Source: Actinomycetota bacterium | GTDB taxonomy: Bacteria; Actinomycetota; Humimicrobiia; Humimicrobiales; Humimicrobiaceae | Length of the DNA stretch: 9,916 nt | Assembly: GCA_023379515.1 (NCBI GenBank) | Contig: JAMCQQ010000453.1 | Coordinates: 1 to 9,916 of the forward strand | Reading direction: 5' to 3' | Shown here: positions 1-5,296 of the stretch, one piece after another | Layout of the letters: every line of letters starts with the position of its first letter | How positions within the stretch are numbered: the first letter of the stretch is position 1 | Program-made: the position numbers and the translations under genes | Notes under the pieces: generated by a model | Database searches by the model: none | What the model saw: only the letters and a program-made list of their open reading frames with translations | Told to the model about the DNA's origin: nothing

Positions 1-2
1 TA

Positions 3-305
3 GAAGTTTTTTTCGCTATTAAGATTTGGAGAAACAGAATTCTATTTTCAGGAGAAAATCATTCAAACTGGAAATATGGAAAATCAGTTTATAGAAGAAT
101 ACTAATCGATGCAAGTCAAAACAAGTTTTGCAATCTTTGTAGAATTCTTGATATGAGAATTCTTGTTGTGCACCATAAAGATCATAACAGAGAAAATAAT
201 AAGGTTGATAATTTAATGTGGCTATGTTTAAATTGCCATTTCTTAGTGCATCACGACGAGGCATTAGAAAGGAAAACTCTAGAATCATCAACGAAAATCA
301 ATTAA
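3..305 (+). CDS. HNH endonuclease domain protein, 5' end outside the window
   Basis: This is an open frame running in from the left edge with no start codon before the conserved domain, so only the C-terminal 100 residues are present. It shows a textbook zinc-containing HNH nuclease core: a CxxC pair (codons at 129 and 138), then VHHKDHNR (histidines at 171 and 174, His at 183, Asn at 186), an N-rich turn, and a second pair LCLNCH (cysteines at 225 and 234) followed by VHH. The cysteines should bind a structural zinc, and the first HH plus the later Asn and His should form the ββα-metal nuclease site. Upstream of the core, the SGENHSNWKYGK stretch and YRR resemble the lead-in of small stand-alone HNH proteins and of homing-type nucleases. 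The target and role (homing, defence or other) cannot be told. The stop codon ends 2 nt before tRNA-His. Domain call is firm; biological role is open. Confidence 0.85.
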   Translation, partial: EVFFAIKIWRNRILFSGENHSNWKYGKSVYRRILIDASQNKFCNLCRILDMRILVVHHKDHNRENNKVDNLMWLCLNCHFLVHHDEALERKTLESSTKIN

Positions 306-307
306 AT

Positions 308-384
308 GGTGGTGTGTGCCGAACGGTTTAGGCGCTGCCTTGTGGAGGCAGATTTAGCGGGTTCGATTCCCGTACACCACCCCA
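308..384 (+). tRNA. tRNA-His (anticodon GTG), CCA encoded
   Basis: A full cloverleaf can be drawn. G308 is the extra G-1 typical of tRNA-His, facing C381 (position 73). The acceptor stem 309-315 pairs perfectly with 374-380. The D stem is 318-320 with 331-333. The anticodon stem 335-339 pairs with 347-351 around loop TTGTGGA, giving anticodon GTG at 342-344. The T stem 357-361 pairs with 369-373 (outer pair G-T) around TTCGATT. CCA at 382-384 is in the DNA. The G-1:C73 pair and anticodon agree on histidine. An oddity is that position 8 reads G and position 9 T, where U8 is normally near-universal. A T6 run at 387-392 directly follows and could end transcription. Confidence 0.95.
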
Positions 385-446
385 AATTTTTTAGCCTCGG
401 AGGAATATATCAAACTATTTTTTACTCTCGATGGGACTTGAACCTT

Positions 447-455
447 TGGTATAAT
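447..455 (+). promoter_or_regulatory. Extended -10 promoter of the histidine phosphatase gene, likely leaderless
   Basis: TGG followed by TATAAT (450-455) is a consensus extended -10. It ends 6 nt before the ATG at 462, so transcription should begin at or next to the start codon. No convincing -35 lies 16-18 nt upstream, as expected for extended -10 promoters, and there is no ribosome binding site in front of the gene. Confidence 0.7.
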
Positions 456-461
456 TTAGCA

Positions 462-1064
462 ATGGTAACGTTTTACTTAATAAGACATGGGCAAAAAGAA
501 TCGATTCCATTTGATCCTCCATTAACTAAAGTTGGACTTAAGCAAGCTGAATTCACAGCAGAATTTCTAAAAGATATTGACTTCCAAGAAGCAATTTCAA
601 GTCCTAAGCTCAGAACTAAACAAACAGCTGAAATAATCGCGAAGCCTCACTCTCTTAACGTTACCTCAGACTCAAGACTGGTTGAACGGGTAGAATGGGA
701 AAACGATGAGTCATTTGATGAATTTCTTACGGAATGGAATAAAACTGACATTGATAGAAATTATCAACCTAAGAAAGGTACTTCCTCATCAAAAAACGGT
801 GAGCAAATAAAGCAGTTGCTGGATGAGTTTTCGACCAAGCATCTAAATGGGAATATCCTAATTGTTACCCATGGAGGAACTATTGGAGATTTATTACGCA
901 GGTTATTTACAGAACAAGCTATTTACCATAAAACAGAGCCTTTATCTGGAGCAAAATACATCGATATTTTAGAATGTTCTGTGACAACAATTCAAAAATC
1001 TGACAAAAAATATGAATTGCTTAAGTTAGGAGACATTTCGCATTTACCAATTCCATTAATTTGA
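462..1064 (+). CDS. Histidine phosphatase / phosphoglycerate mutase-like family protein
   Basis: This 200-aa protein belongs to the histidine phosphatase superfamily, cytosolic enzymes that move phosphate through a phospho-histidine. Visible marks are the N-terminal LIRHG motif (R8, H9 as phosphoryl acceptor), LTKVGLKQA (21-29), SSPKLRTKQTA (47-56, with R51 in the phosphate pocket), E76 in LVERVEWE as likely proton donor, and THGG with the second catalytic histidine H137. All key residues are present, so it should be active; the substrate (sugar phosphate, nucleotide, phosphoprotein or other) cannot be read from sequence. I chose ATG 462 because the conserved fold begins at once after it and a TATAAT box sits 6 nt upstream. 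The frame stays open back to 306, but that would translate through the tRNA. It converges on the DUF4256 gene with a 76-nt gap. Confidence 0.92.
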   Translation: MVTFYLIRHGQKESIPFDPPLTKVGLKQAEFTAEFLKDIDFQEAISSPKLRTKQTAEIIAKPHSLNVTSDSRLVERVEWENDESFDEFLTEWNKTDIDRNYQPKKGTSSSKNGEQIKQLLDEFSTKHLNGNILIVTHGGTIGDLLRRLFTEQAIYHKTEPLSGAKYIDILECSVTTIQKSDKKYELLKLGDISHLPIPLI

Positions 1065-1140
1065 GTTAAAATCGCGAAAGATGTTTTGTAAAAACTCGAT
1101 TTCATTTCAAAGAAGTCCTAATATCGTTCGATAAGACCAC

Positions 1141-1710
1141 TTAGATCCTTAATGAGCCACGGAACCCTCGTATGGCATAGAAAGTAGGTGCAGTATTGTG
1201 ATATACAAAGACATGGTCGAAGCGACGATCAACAAAGAGTGCTCCGCCTAGTTCTCTAATATCAGATGGTGTTCTTATCCAGCTTGAGGTTTTAGTGTCG
1301 AACTTTCCAAGTTTCTGCAGTTCACGATATTGTTCTTCAGATAACAACTCAATGCCCATCGCAACTGCCATATCAATAGCATTACCTGCTGGATGGATAC
1401 CTCGCTTTTCTCTTTCACTTTGCCCTTTATGGTCGTAACAAACATTTCTGCGACCAATAGGACTTTCTGGTGAGCAATCACAAAAAATGTATTCACCTGT
1501 TTTTTTATCTTGACCAATAACATCCGGTTCTCCCCCAGTTTTTTCCATTTCACCAAGTGACCACGATTTTTCAGTATTAACTTCCAGCTTTGCTTGCACT
1601 TTGCCCCATTCAAGACCCTTATGGAGATTCATGTTTTTCTCAAAACGGGATTTCAATGATCTTAGTAGTTCTTCACGTTGTTTTGGTGACAATTCTTTTT
1701 TGTTTTTCAT
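1141..1710 (-). CDS. DUF4256 family protein
   Basis: This 189-aa soluble protein is recognisable as the DUF4256 family, whose biochemical role is unknown. Its length matches the family and it appears complete. Features typical of the family as I recall it are the FEKNMNLHKGLEW segment (23-35), SWSLGEMEKTGGEPDVIG (49-66), the Cys/Ser-rich CDCSPESP (77-84) followed by GRRNVCYD, the long run AIDMAVAMGIELLSEEQY (111-128), then GKFDTKTSSW and GGALFVDRR, ending in the GFRGSLRI tail. There is no signal peptide or membrane span. The ATG lies 12 nt after the stop of the 100-aa gene upstream on the same strand, so the two are probably co-transcribed. A clear Shine-Dalgarno is missing; the GGAGAGAAGG stretch lies too far upstream. 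By eye its codons look a little richer in G/C than the neighbours, which would fit acquisition, but this was not computed. Confidence 0.85.
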   Translation of the reverse strand: MKNKKELSPKQREELLRSLKSRFEKNMNLHKGLEWGKVQAKLEVNTEKSWSLGEMEKTGGEPDVIGQDKKTGEYIFCDCSPESPIGRRNVCYDHKGQSEREKRGIHPAGNAIDMAVAMGIELLSEEQYRELQKLGKFDTKTSSWIRTPSDIRELGGALFVDRRFDHVFVYHNTAPTFYAIRGFRGSLRI

Positions 1711-1722
1711 GTTTAAAAGTAT

Positions 1723-2025
1723 TCACTTGCCTTCTCTCCATCTAAATTCTCTTACTACGCTTGAAAATATAGGATGAAAGATCCTTACGCTAGAACCGTT
1801 ATTTATCTCTTCTCTTTCCAATGTTCTTTTACTGGAATAAGTTTGGATACCATCTTTTATGTCTATTGTCGTAGCAGTGATGTGATCCCCATCTACGATT
1901 GATGCAGAATGAGTTAGACTCCAATTACCAACAGCAGTTCTGTCCATAAATATATCATTTGGGTTAGTGGTTGCTTTTCTGGATAAAGGTATTTTTCCCA
2001 TTTTCCATTGTGTTTCGATTGTCAT
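1723..2025 (-). CDS. Uncharacterised 100-aa protein, first gene of the DUF4256 unit
   Basis: I do not recognise this family. The 100-aa product is polar, with no signal peptide, membrane span or cysteine. The middle part alternates hydrophobic and polar residues (NWSLTHSASIVDGDH, TATTIDIKDG), suggesting a small β-rich fold, and the C-terminus is basic/aromatic (VVREFRWREGK). Support for a real gene: it has an ATG behind an extended -10 element (TGG + TAACAT ending 6 nt before the start), it fills the gap exactly, and its stop is 12 nt before the DUF4256 start. It may work with DUF4256, but that rests only on adjacency. It diverges from msrB across a 154-nt AT-rich gap. Confidence 0.65.
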   Translation of the reverse strand: MTIETQWKMGKIPLSRKATTNPNDIFMDRTAVGNWSLTHSASIVDGDHITATTIDIKDGIQTYSSKRTLEREEINNGSSVRIFHPIFSSVVREFRWREGK

Positions 2026-2031
2026 GGCCGT

Positions 2032-2040
2032 ATGTTACCA
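2032..2040 (-). promoter_or_regulatory. Extended -10 promoter of the 100-aa gene, likely leaderless
   Basis: On the minus strand TGG (2040-2038) is followed by TAACAT (2037-2032), a TAnnnT hexamer with an extended -10. ACGGCC then separates it from the ATG at 2025. The 6-nt spacing equals that seen at the phosphatase, rarA and dinB genes. The core hexamer is only a partial match to TATAAT. Confidence 0.5.
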
Positions 2041-2114
2041 TAAAAAATTTAAAATTAAAATAATAATTATTGATAAGAAGGTAATAAAAATTTCTGTAGA
2101 ATTAGCAAATGTAA

Positions 2115-2172
2115 TATAATAACTTATTAAAGAATTTAATGGTGAATTGAAGATGAATATATTAGATAAATT
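2115..2172 (+). promoter_or_regulatory. Candidate -10 elements for msrB
   Basis: Two candidates lie in this very AT-rich stretch. A perfect TATAAT at 2115-2120 would give a leader of about 50 nt. A weaker TAAATT at 2167-2172 ends 7 nt before the msrB ATG and would give a leaderless message like the neighbours. No Shine-Dalgarno precedes the ATG, which slightly favours the second. Base composition makes either easy to hit by chance. Confidence 0.35.
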
Positions 2173-2179
2173 ATAAAAT

Positions 2180-2578
2180 ATGGATAAAAGATTAATCGAA
2201 GAAAAAAAGAAAAAATTAACTGAAGAACAATTTAATATTTGTTTCTTAAAAGGAACTGAACCTCCATTCTCCGGAAAATATACAAATAATAAAGAACCTG
2301 GTATGTACAGCTGTGTTGCTTGTGGAACTCCTCTTTTTTCATCTGACTCCAAGTTTGATTCCAAAACAGGCTGGCCGTCTTTTGACAAGCCTGTTGTGAA
2401 TGAAAATATTGAAGTAAAAGATGATTATTCCCTGGGAGTGCATAGAATTGAGGTTGTGTGTAAGACGTGCGGAGCGCACCTGGGACATGTCTTTGACGAT
2501 GGACCTACAGAGACAACGGGAAAAAGATTTTGCATTAATTCTCTAGCTCTGGATTTTAAGCCAAATAAAAATAATTAA
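2180..2578 (+). CDS. msrB: Peptide-methionine (R)-S-oxide reductase MsrB
   Basis: This 132-aa cytosolic enzyme reduces the R form of methionine sulfoxide in proteins. The SelR domain fills nearly the whole protein: [10 protein letters not shown] (25-34), structural zinc pairs CVAC (C45, C48) and CKTC (C94, C97), GWPSF (64-68), the [12 protein letters not shown] block (98-109, H100 and H103) and RFCIN with the catalytic cysteine C118. Length matches stand-alone MsrB. The spot where many MsrB proteins keep their resolving cysteine, just before GWPSF, is a threonine here (T63); C21 is the only cysteine left over and might or might not substitute. The lysine-rich N-terminus ([12 protein letters not shown]) is typical. 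ATG 2180 is the only start that keeps the whole domain. It is followed by the 130-aa gene after 53 nt. Confidence 0.95.
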   Translation: MDKRLIEEKKKKLTEEQFNICFLKGTEPPFSGKYTNNKEPGMYSCVACGTPLFSSDSKFDSKTGWPSFDKPVVNENIEVKDDYSLGVHRIEVVCKTCGAHLGHVFDDGPTETTGKRFCINSLALDFKPNKNN

Positions 2579-2613
2579 TCTTTGTTGAAAGTCCTCTAGA
2601 CATTTTTACCTTC

Positions 2614-2625
2614 AAGGAGTATTAT
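2614..2625 (+). promoter_or_regulatory. AAGGAG and TATTAT upstream of the 130-aa gene
   Basis: AAGGAG at 2614-2619 is a good Shine-Dalgarno sequence, but 12 nt separate it from the ATG at 2632, longer than usual. Directly after it, TATTAT (2620-2625) is a TAnnnT hexamer ending 6 nt before the ATG, the spacing seen at other genes in the window. Either the gene is translated from an msrB read-through message with a loose ribosome site, or it has its own leaderless promoter. Confidence 0.4.
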
Positions 2626-2631
2626 TTTTTC

Positions 2632-3024
2632 ATGGGAATAGAAGAAGCTGAAAGTTTGGATAGTGCTGAAATGCCGAAGGTTTATAAGGGCAATCTTTTT
2701 TACTATAGCGAACCGGGTGTTGCGAGGAGTGGATTTACTGTTGATATTGGTGCTCAAGATGAACCGGCTTCACTTGAAAACCTCCGCTATCTGAAAAACG
2801 GAGACCAGCTAAAAATTATTTCTCCTGATAATCCAAATGAATCAGTTTGGGAAGGCACAGTATCTTTAATTCCCTTAGATCCATCTGTCAAACAGGAACC
2901 TGGGATTAGTAAAAATTTAACTCAGGAGGGAGTAACTCCAGACGAATGGAATAGTTTTTTTAGAGAAGGTCTTTCGGCAGTGTTAATTCCTGCTCCCGAG
3001 GTCAAAGCTGGTCCTACTTCTTAA
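2632..3024 (+). CDS. Uncharacterised 130-aa protein
   Basis: I cannot assign a family. The 130-aa product is acidic and soluble, with no signal peptide, membrane span or cysteine. After a short acidic leader (EEAESLDSAE) come β-strand-like segments: KVYKGNLFYYSEPG, SGFTVDIGAQ, LKNGDQLKIISPDNP and SVWEGTVSLIPLDP. The C-terminal part looks helical, with GVTPDEWNSFFREG (110-123 roughly) followed by SAVLIPAPE. The layout of a small β-barrel with a closing helix is inferred from pattern only. Met14 is an alternative start that would drop the acidic leader; ATG 2632 is preferred because AAGGAG and TATTAT precede it. The last 11 bases overlap the 3' end of rarA, which runs toward it. Confidence 0.75.
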   Translation: MGIEEAESLDSAEMPKVYKGNLFYYSEPGVARSGFTVDIGAQDEPASLENLRYLKNGDQLKIISPDNPNESVWEGTVSLIPLDPSVKQEPGISKNLTQEGVTPDEWNSFFREGLSAVLIPAPEVKAGPTS

Positions 3025-4225
3025 TATCTTCATAAAACTTCTTATTTTTTAACTTCTCCGGAAGAAATGACTGACCTTTAGTTGGTCCAACATATTTATC
3101 CGACCATTTATAGTCCTTAGCATAACCAAGTCCTTTCATTAGTTTTGTCGGTGCGTTTCTTAAGTGAAGGGGAACAGGTTCATTGGGAAATTCATAAACT
3201 GCTTGTTTTGCCTTTCCCATTGCATTTGGAACATCTCTGCTTTTTGGAGCTTTTGCCAGGTAAATTACTACATAAGCAAGAATTAATTGAGCTTCAGGCA
3301 TTCCTATTTTATGAACAGATTCAAATGCTCCGTTTGCCTGTATTAGAGCTCCTCTATCAGCTATTCCAACATCTTCTGCGGCAAAGATAATCATTCTGCG
3401 GGCAATAAATTTTGGGTCTTCCCCGTTTTCCAGCATGCGCATTAAGTAGTATAAAGCGGCGTCTACATCGCTTCCCCGCATTGATTTAATAAAGGCGCTA
3501 ATTATATTGTAATGTTCATCTGCTTTTTTATCGTAAAGCCCGGCAGATTTTGTTTGAAAAACATCCTGAACAGTTTTAGTTGAAATTTCCTTGTCTTTAT
3601 ATGTTGTGACGGCAATTTCCAATGCGTTTAAGAGAATCCTGGCATCTCCTCCACTGAGTCTTACTAAAAGTTCTTTTGCATCATTCTTTATGGACTTCTT
3701 GTATTTCCCTAGCCCCTTCTCCTTATCAATTAGTGCTCGTTCCAGGATTTTTTGCATGTCTTCCATGCTCAATGCATTTAAAACTAAGATTTTAGAACGG
3801 GAAAGCAGAGCACTAATAACCTCAAACGAAGGGTTTTCGGTGGTTGCCCCAATCAAAGTTATCAATCCGCTTTCCACCTGTGGTAGAAGAGCATCTTGCT
3901 GAGCCTTATTCCATCTATGAATCTCGTCAATAAAAAGCAATGTTTTAATATTATTCTTTTGGTTTTCCTCTGCCTTTTCAACCACCTTTAAAAGATCGCT
4001 CTTTCCGGTAGTTACGGCTTCTAGGTAGTGGAAATCTGCCTTTAACTCATTGGCAATTATTTGTGCAAGAGTTGTTTTTCCTGTTCCCGGAGGACCCCAG
4101 AAGATAATTGAAAAATCAGATTTGGTTTCAATCATTTTTCGGACAATTCCATTTTTACCTACTAAATGATTTTGTCCTACGAATTCATCTAAATTTTGAG
4201 GTCTAAGACGGTGTGCTAAATTCAT
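3014..4225 (-). CDS. rarA: Replication-associated recombination protein A (RarA/MgsA), AAA+ ATPase
   Basis: RarA is a tetrameric clamp-loader-like AAA+ ATPase that acts at stalled replication forks together with SSB. The 403-aa protein has the full set of motifs: N-terminal AHRLRPQNLDEFVGQNHLVG (4-23), Walker A GPPGTGKT (44-51), Walker B LLFIDEIH (96-103), sensor-1 region GATTENPS (126-133), arginine finger in LLSRSK (R143), sensor 2 GGDARILLN (192-200), and the C-terminal MgsA part RGSDVDAALYYLMRML (250-265), PKFIARRMIIFAAEDVG (271-287), MPEAQL and NAPTKLMKGLGYAKDYKW. It starts close to the AAA core and lacks the longer N-terminal lead seen in E. coli RarA. The start is supported by TGC + TAAAAT ending 6 nt upstream. 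It is divergent from the deacetylase gene and tail-to-tail with the 130-aa gene. Confidence 0.96.
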   Translation of the reverse strand: MNLAHRLRPQNLDEFVGQNHLVGKNGIVRKMIETKSDFSIIFWGPPGTGKTTLAQIIANELKADFHYLEAVTTGKSDLLKVVEKAEENQKNNIKTLLFIDEIHRWNKAQQDALLPQVESGLITLIGATTENPSFEVISALLSRSKILVLNALSMEDMQKILERALIDKEKGLGKYKKSIKNDAKELLVRLSGGDARILLNALEIAVTTYKDKEISTKTVQDVFQTKSAGLYDKKADEHYNIISAFIKSMRGSDVDAALYYLMRMLENGEDPKFIARRMIIFAAEDVGIADRGALIQANGAFESVHKIGMPEAQLILAYVVIYLAKAPKSRDVPNAMGKAKQAVYEFPNEPVPLHLRNAPTKLMKGLGYAKDYKWSDKYVGPTKGQSFLPEKLKNKKFYEDIKK

Positions 4226-4231
4226 GGCCTT

Positions 4232-4240
4232 ATTTTAGCA
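4232..4240 (-). promoter_or_regulatory. Extended -10 promoter of rarA, likely leaderless
   Basis: On the minus strand TGC (4240-4238) precedes TAAAAT (4237-4232), and AAGGCC separates it from the ATG at 4225. No convincing -35 is visible. AAGG lies only 2 nt from the ATG, too close for a Shine-Dalgarno, so translation from a leaderless message is more likely. Confidence 0.65.
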
Positions 4241-4265
4241 CTTTTTAATAAAGTTATCTGATTTT

Positions 4266-4274
4266 TGGTATAAT
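4266..4274 (+). promoter_or_regulatory. Extended -10 promoter of the polysaccharide deacetylase gene
   Basis: TGG plus a perfect TATAAT (4269-4274) ends 8 nt before the GTG at 4283, so transcription should start at or just before the start codon. It sits back-to-back with the rarA promoter, their -10 boxes about 31 nt apart, so the two promoters could compete for polymerase. Confidence 0.7.
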
Positions 4275-4282
4275 TAGGTGTC

Positions 4283-5212
4283 GTGAAATCCCTTAAGCCA
4301 AATTTCATCGCAGGATTATTGTTTGGTCTGGTTATAGCCTTTATTTCCCTTTATTTTATCAGTCCAAGACTTATTTCCGCAGGAAAAGAGCTTGAAAAAC
4401 AATACATATCTCCTTATGTTAGCCTTCCCTATACAAACAATGTAGAGAGAGACGCCATAATTAAAAAAATTGCTCCATATGTCATACCTACAGATTCTAT
4501 TAAGAAGACTACAGATTCTACTCTTGAGAAAACAAACCCTAATGATTATTGCGTCAATGTTCCTGTCCTTATGTATCACCATATACAGCCGGAGTCATTA
4601 GCCAAGGAAAAAGGACAAACTGCCTTGACTGTAGATAACGGAGTTTTTGATCAGCAAATGGCATATTTAGTTTCTCAAGGATACACTTCAATTTCAGCAG
4701 AACAATTGGCAAATGATTTAAAAAATCGTTCAGGATTGCCTTCTAAGCCGATTGTTATAACAATGGACGATGGGTATAAGGACAATTTTACTTACGCTTT
4801 CCCAATTATTCAAAAATACGGATTAACTGCAAACATTATGATAGCAACAGGATTAATGGAAAACCCTGATTGGCTCTCCTGGAATGATTTAAAAACAATG
4901 GTAGATAGCGGTAGATTTTATGCATATAACCATACTTGGTCTCATATTTCCTTAGCTGGTGCGTCAGAAGATAAAGCTAGGTCTGAAATTCAAACAGCTA
5001 GTAAGCAGCTTCAAGATCACTTAGGAAGATCAGGAAATGTCTTTACCTATCCATATGGTTCCCAAAACCAGAGAGTTATCGATATTTTGACGCAGGATGG
5101 CTTTATAGCCGCTTTTTCTACGATTCCGGGTAAAACACAATGTCAATCATTTATTTATGCTTTGCATAGAACAAGAGTTGGCAATGGTTCCCTTGCTTAT
5201 TACGGTATTTAA
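4283..5212 (+). CDS. Membrane-anchored polysaccharide deacetylase (NodB domain)
   Basis: This 309-aa protein should face the cell exterior and remove acetyl groups from N-acetylated surface polysaccharide or peptidoglycan. An uncleaved N-terminal anchor (about residues 8-27, FIAGLLFGLVIAFISLYF) is followed by a linker of about 65 residues and then the carbohydrate esterase 4 domain from VPVLMYHHIQ (93-102). Catalytic marks are TMDDGY (160-165, with base and metal aspartates D162 and D163), the metal histidines in HTWSH (H217, H221), and TYPYG (255-259) in place of RxPYG. LHRTRVG (294-300) matches the late conserved strand. The active site looks intact. The start is GTG 4283, chosen because of the TATAAT just upstream and because it gives a proper lysine-bearing anchor. 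The YHH entry motif and FDQQMAYL resemble PgaB/YadE-type enzymes. The exact substrate is unknown. Confidence 0.93.
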   Translation: MKSLKPNFIAGLLFGLVIAFISLYFISPRLISAGKELEKQYISPYVSLPYTNNVERDAIIKKIAPYVIPTDSIKKTTDSTLEKTNPNDYCVNVPVLMYHHIQPESLAKEKGQTALTVDNGVFDQQMAYLVSQGYTSISAEQLANDLKNRSGLPSKPIVITMDDGYKDNFTYAFPIIQKYGLTANIMIATGLMENPDWLSWNDLKTMVDSGRFYAYNHTWSHISLAGASEDKARSEIQTASKQLQDHLGRSGNVFTYPYGSQNQRVIDILTQDGFIAAFSTIPGKTQCQSFIYALHRTRVGNGSLAYYGI

Positions 5213-5228
5213 ATAGCTTGATTTTCTT

Positions 5229-5277
5229 CCAATCTGAAATACTTTGTCGTATTTTGTTCTCTTTTCTTTCGGATTGG
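5229..5277. repeat. Imperfect 11-bp inverted repeat upstream of dinB
   Basis: CCAATCTGAAA (5229-5239) faces TTTCGGATTGG (5267-5277). Ten of 11 positions are Watson-Crick and one is T-G. The 27-nt spacer is T-rich. The right arm lies between the presumed -35 and -10 of the polymerase gene. It may be an operator, or a stem ending the deacetylase transcript, although no strong T-run follows the right arm. Confidence 0.5.
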
Positions 5278-5284
5278 TTTCTAC

Positions 5285-5290
5285 TAATAT
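5285..5290 (+). promoter_or_regulatory. -10 element of the Y-family polymerase gene, likely leaderless
   Basis: TAATAT ends 6 nt before the ATG at 5297, the same spacing as at most other genes here. There is no TGn extension and no good -35, and no Shine-Dalgarno precedes the ATG. The inverted repeat at 5229-5277 overlaps the region where a -35 would lie. Confidence 0.45.
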
Positions 5291-5296
5291 ATTCTT

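Noticed and set aside
19..291. 90-codon open frame on the minus strand
   Set aside because: It lies opposite the HNH frame, whose metal and catalytic motifs are unmistakable. The minus-strand product has no recognisable feature.
433..444. Minus-strand GGTTCAAGTCCC, identical to a common tRNA T-loop
   Set aside because: The matching T-stem and acceptor arms are missing, so there is no tRNA. It may be a remnant or chance; too little sequence to claim either.
306..461. N-terminal extension of the phosphatase frame back to 306
   Set aside because: It would translate straight through tRNA-His. The family's conserved start (VTFYLIRHG) begins at the ATG at 462, which has its own promoter.
1120..1133. 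Short palindrome ATCGTTCGAT between two convergent genes
   Set aside because: The stem is only 4-5 bp with a 2-nt loop and has no T-run; too weak for a terminator call.
2153..2176. Seven-codon frame (MNILDKL) ahead of msrB
   Set aside because: It has no ribosome site or well-spaced promoter, and AT-rich spacer DNA yields such frames easily.
3145..3902. Plus-strand open frames at 3145-3390 and 3591-3902
   Set aside because: They are opposite-strand shadows of rarA, whose AAA+ motifs cover the region without a break.
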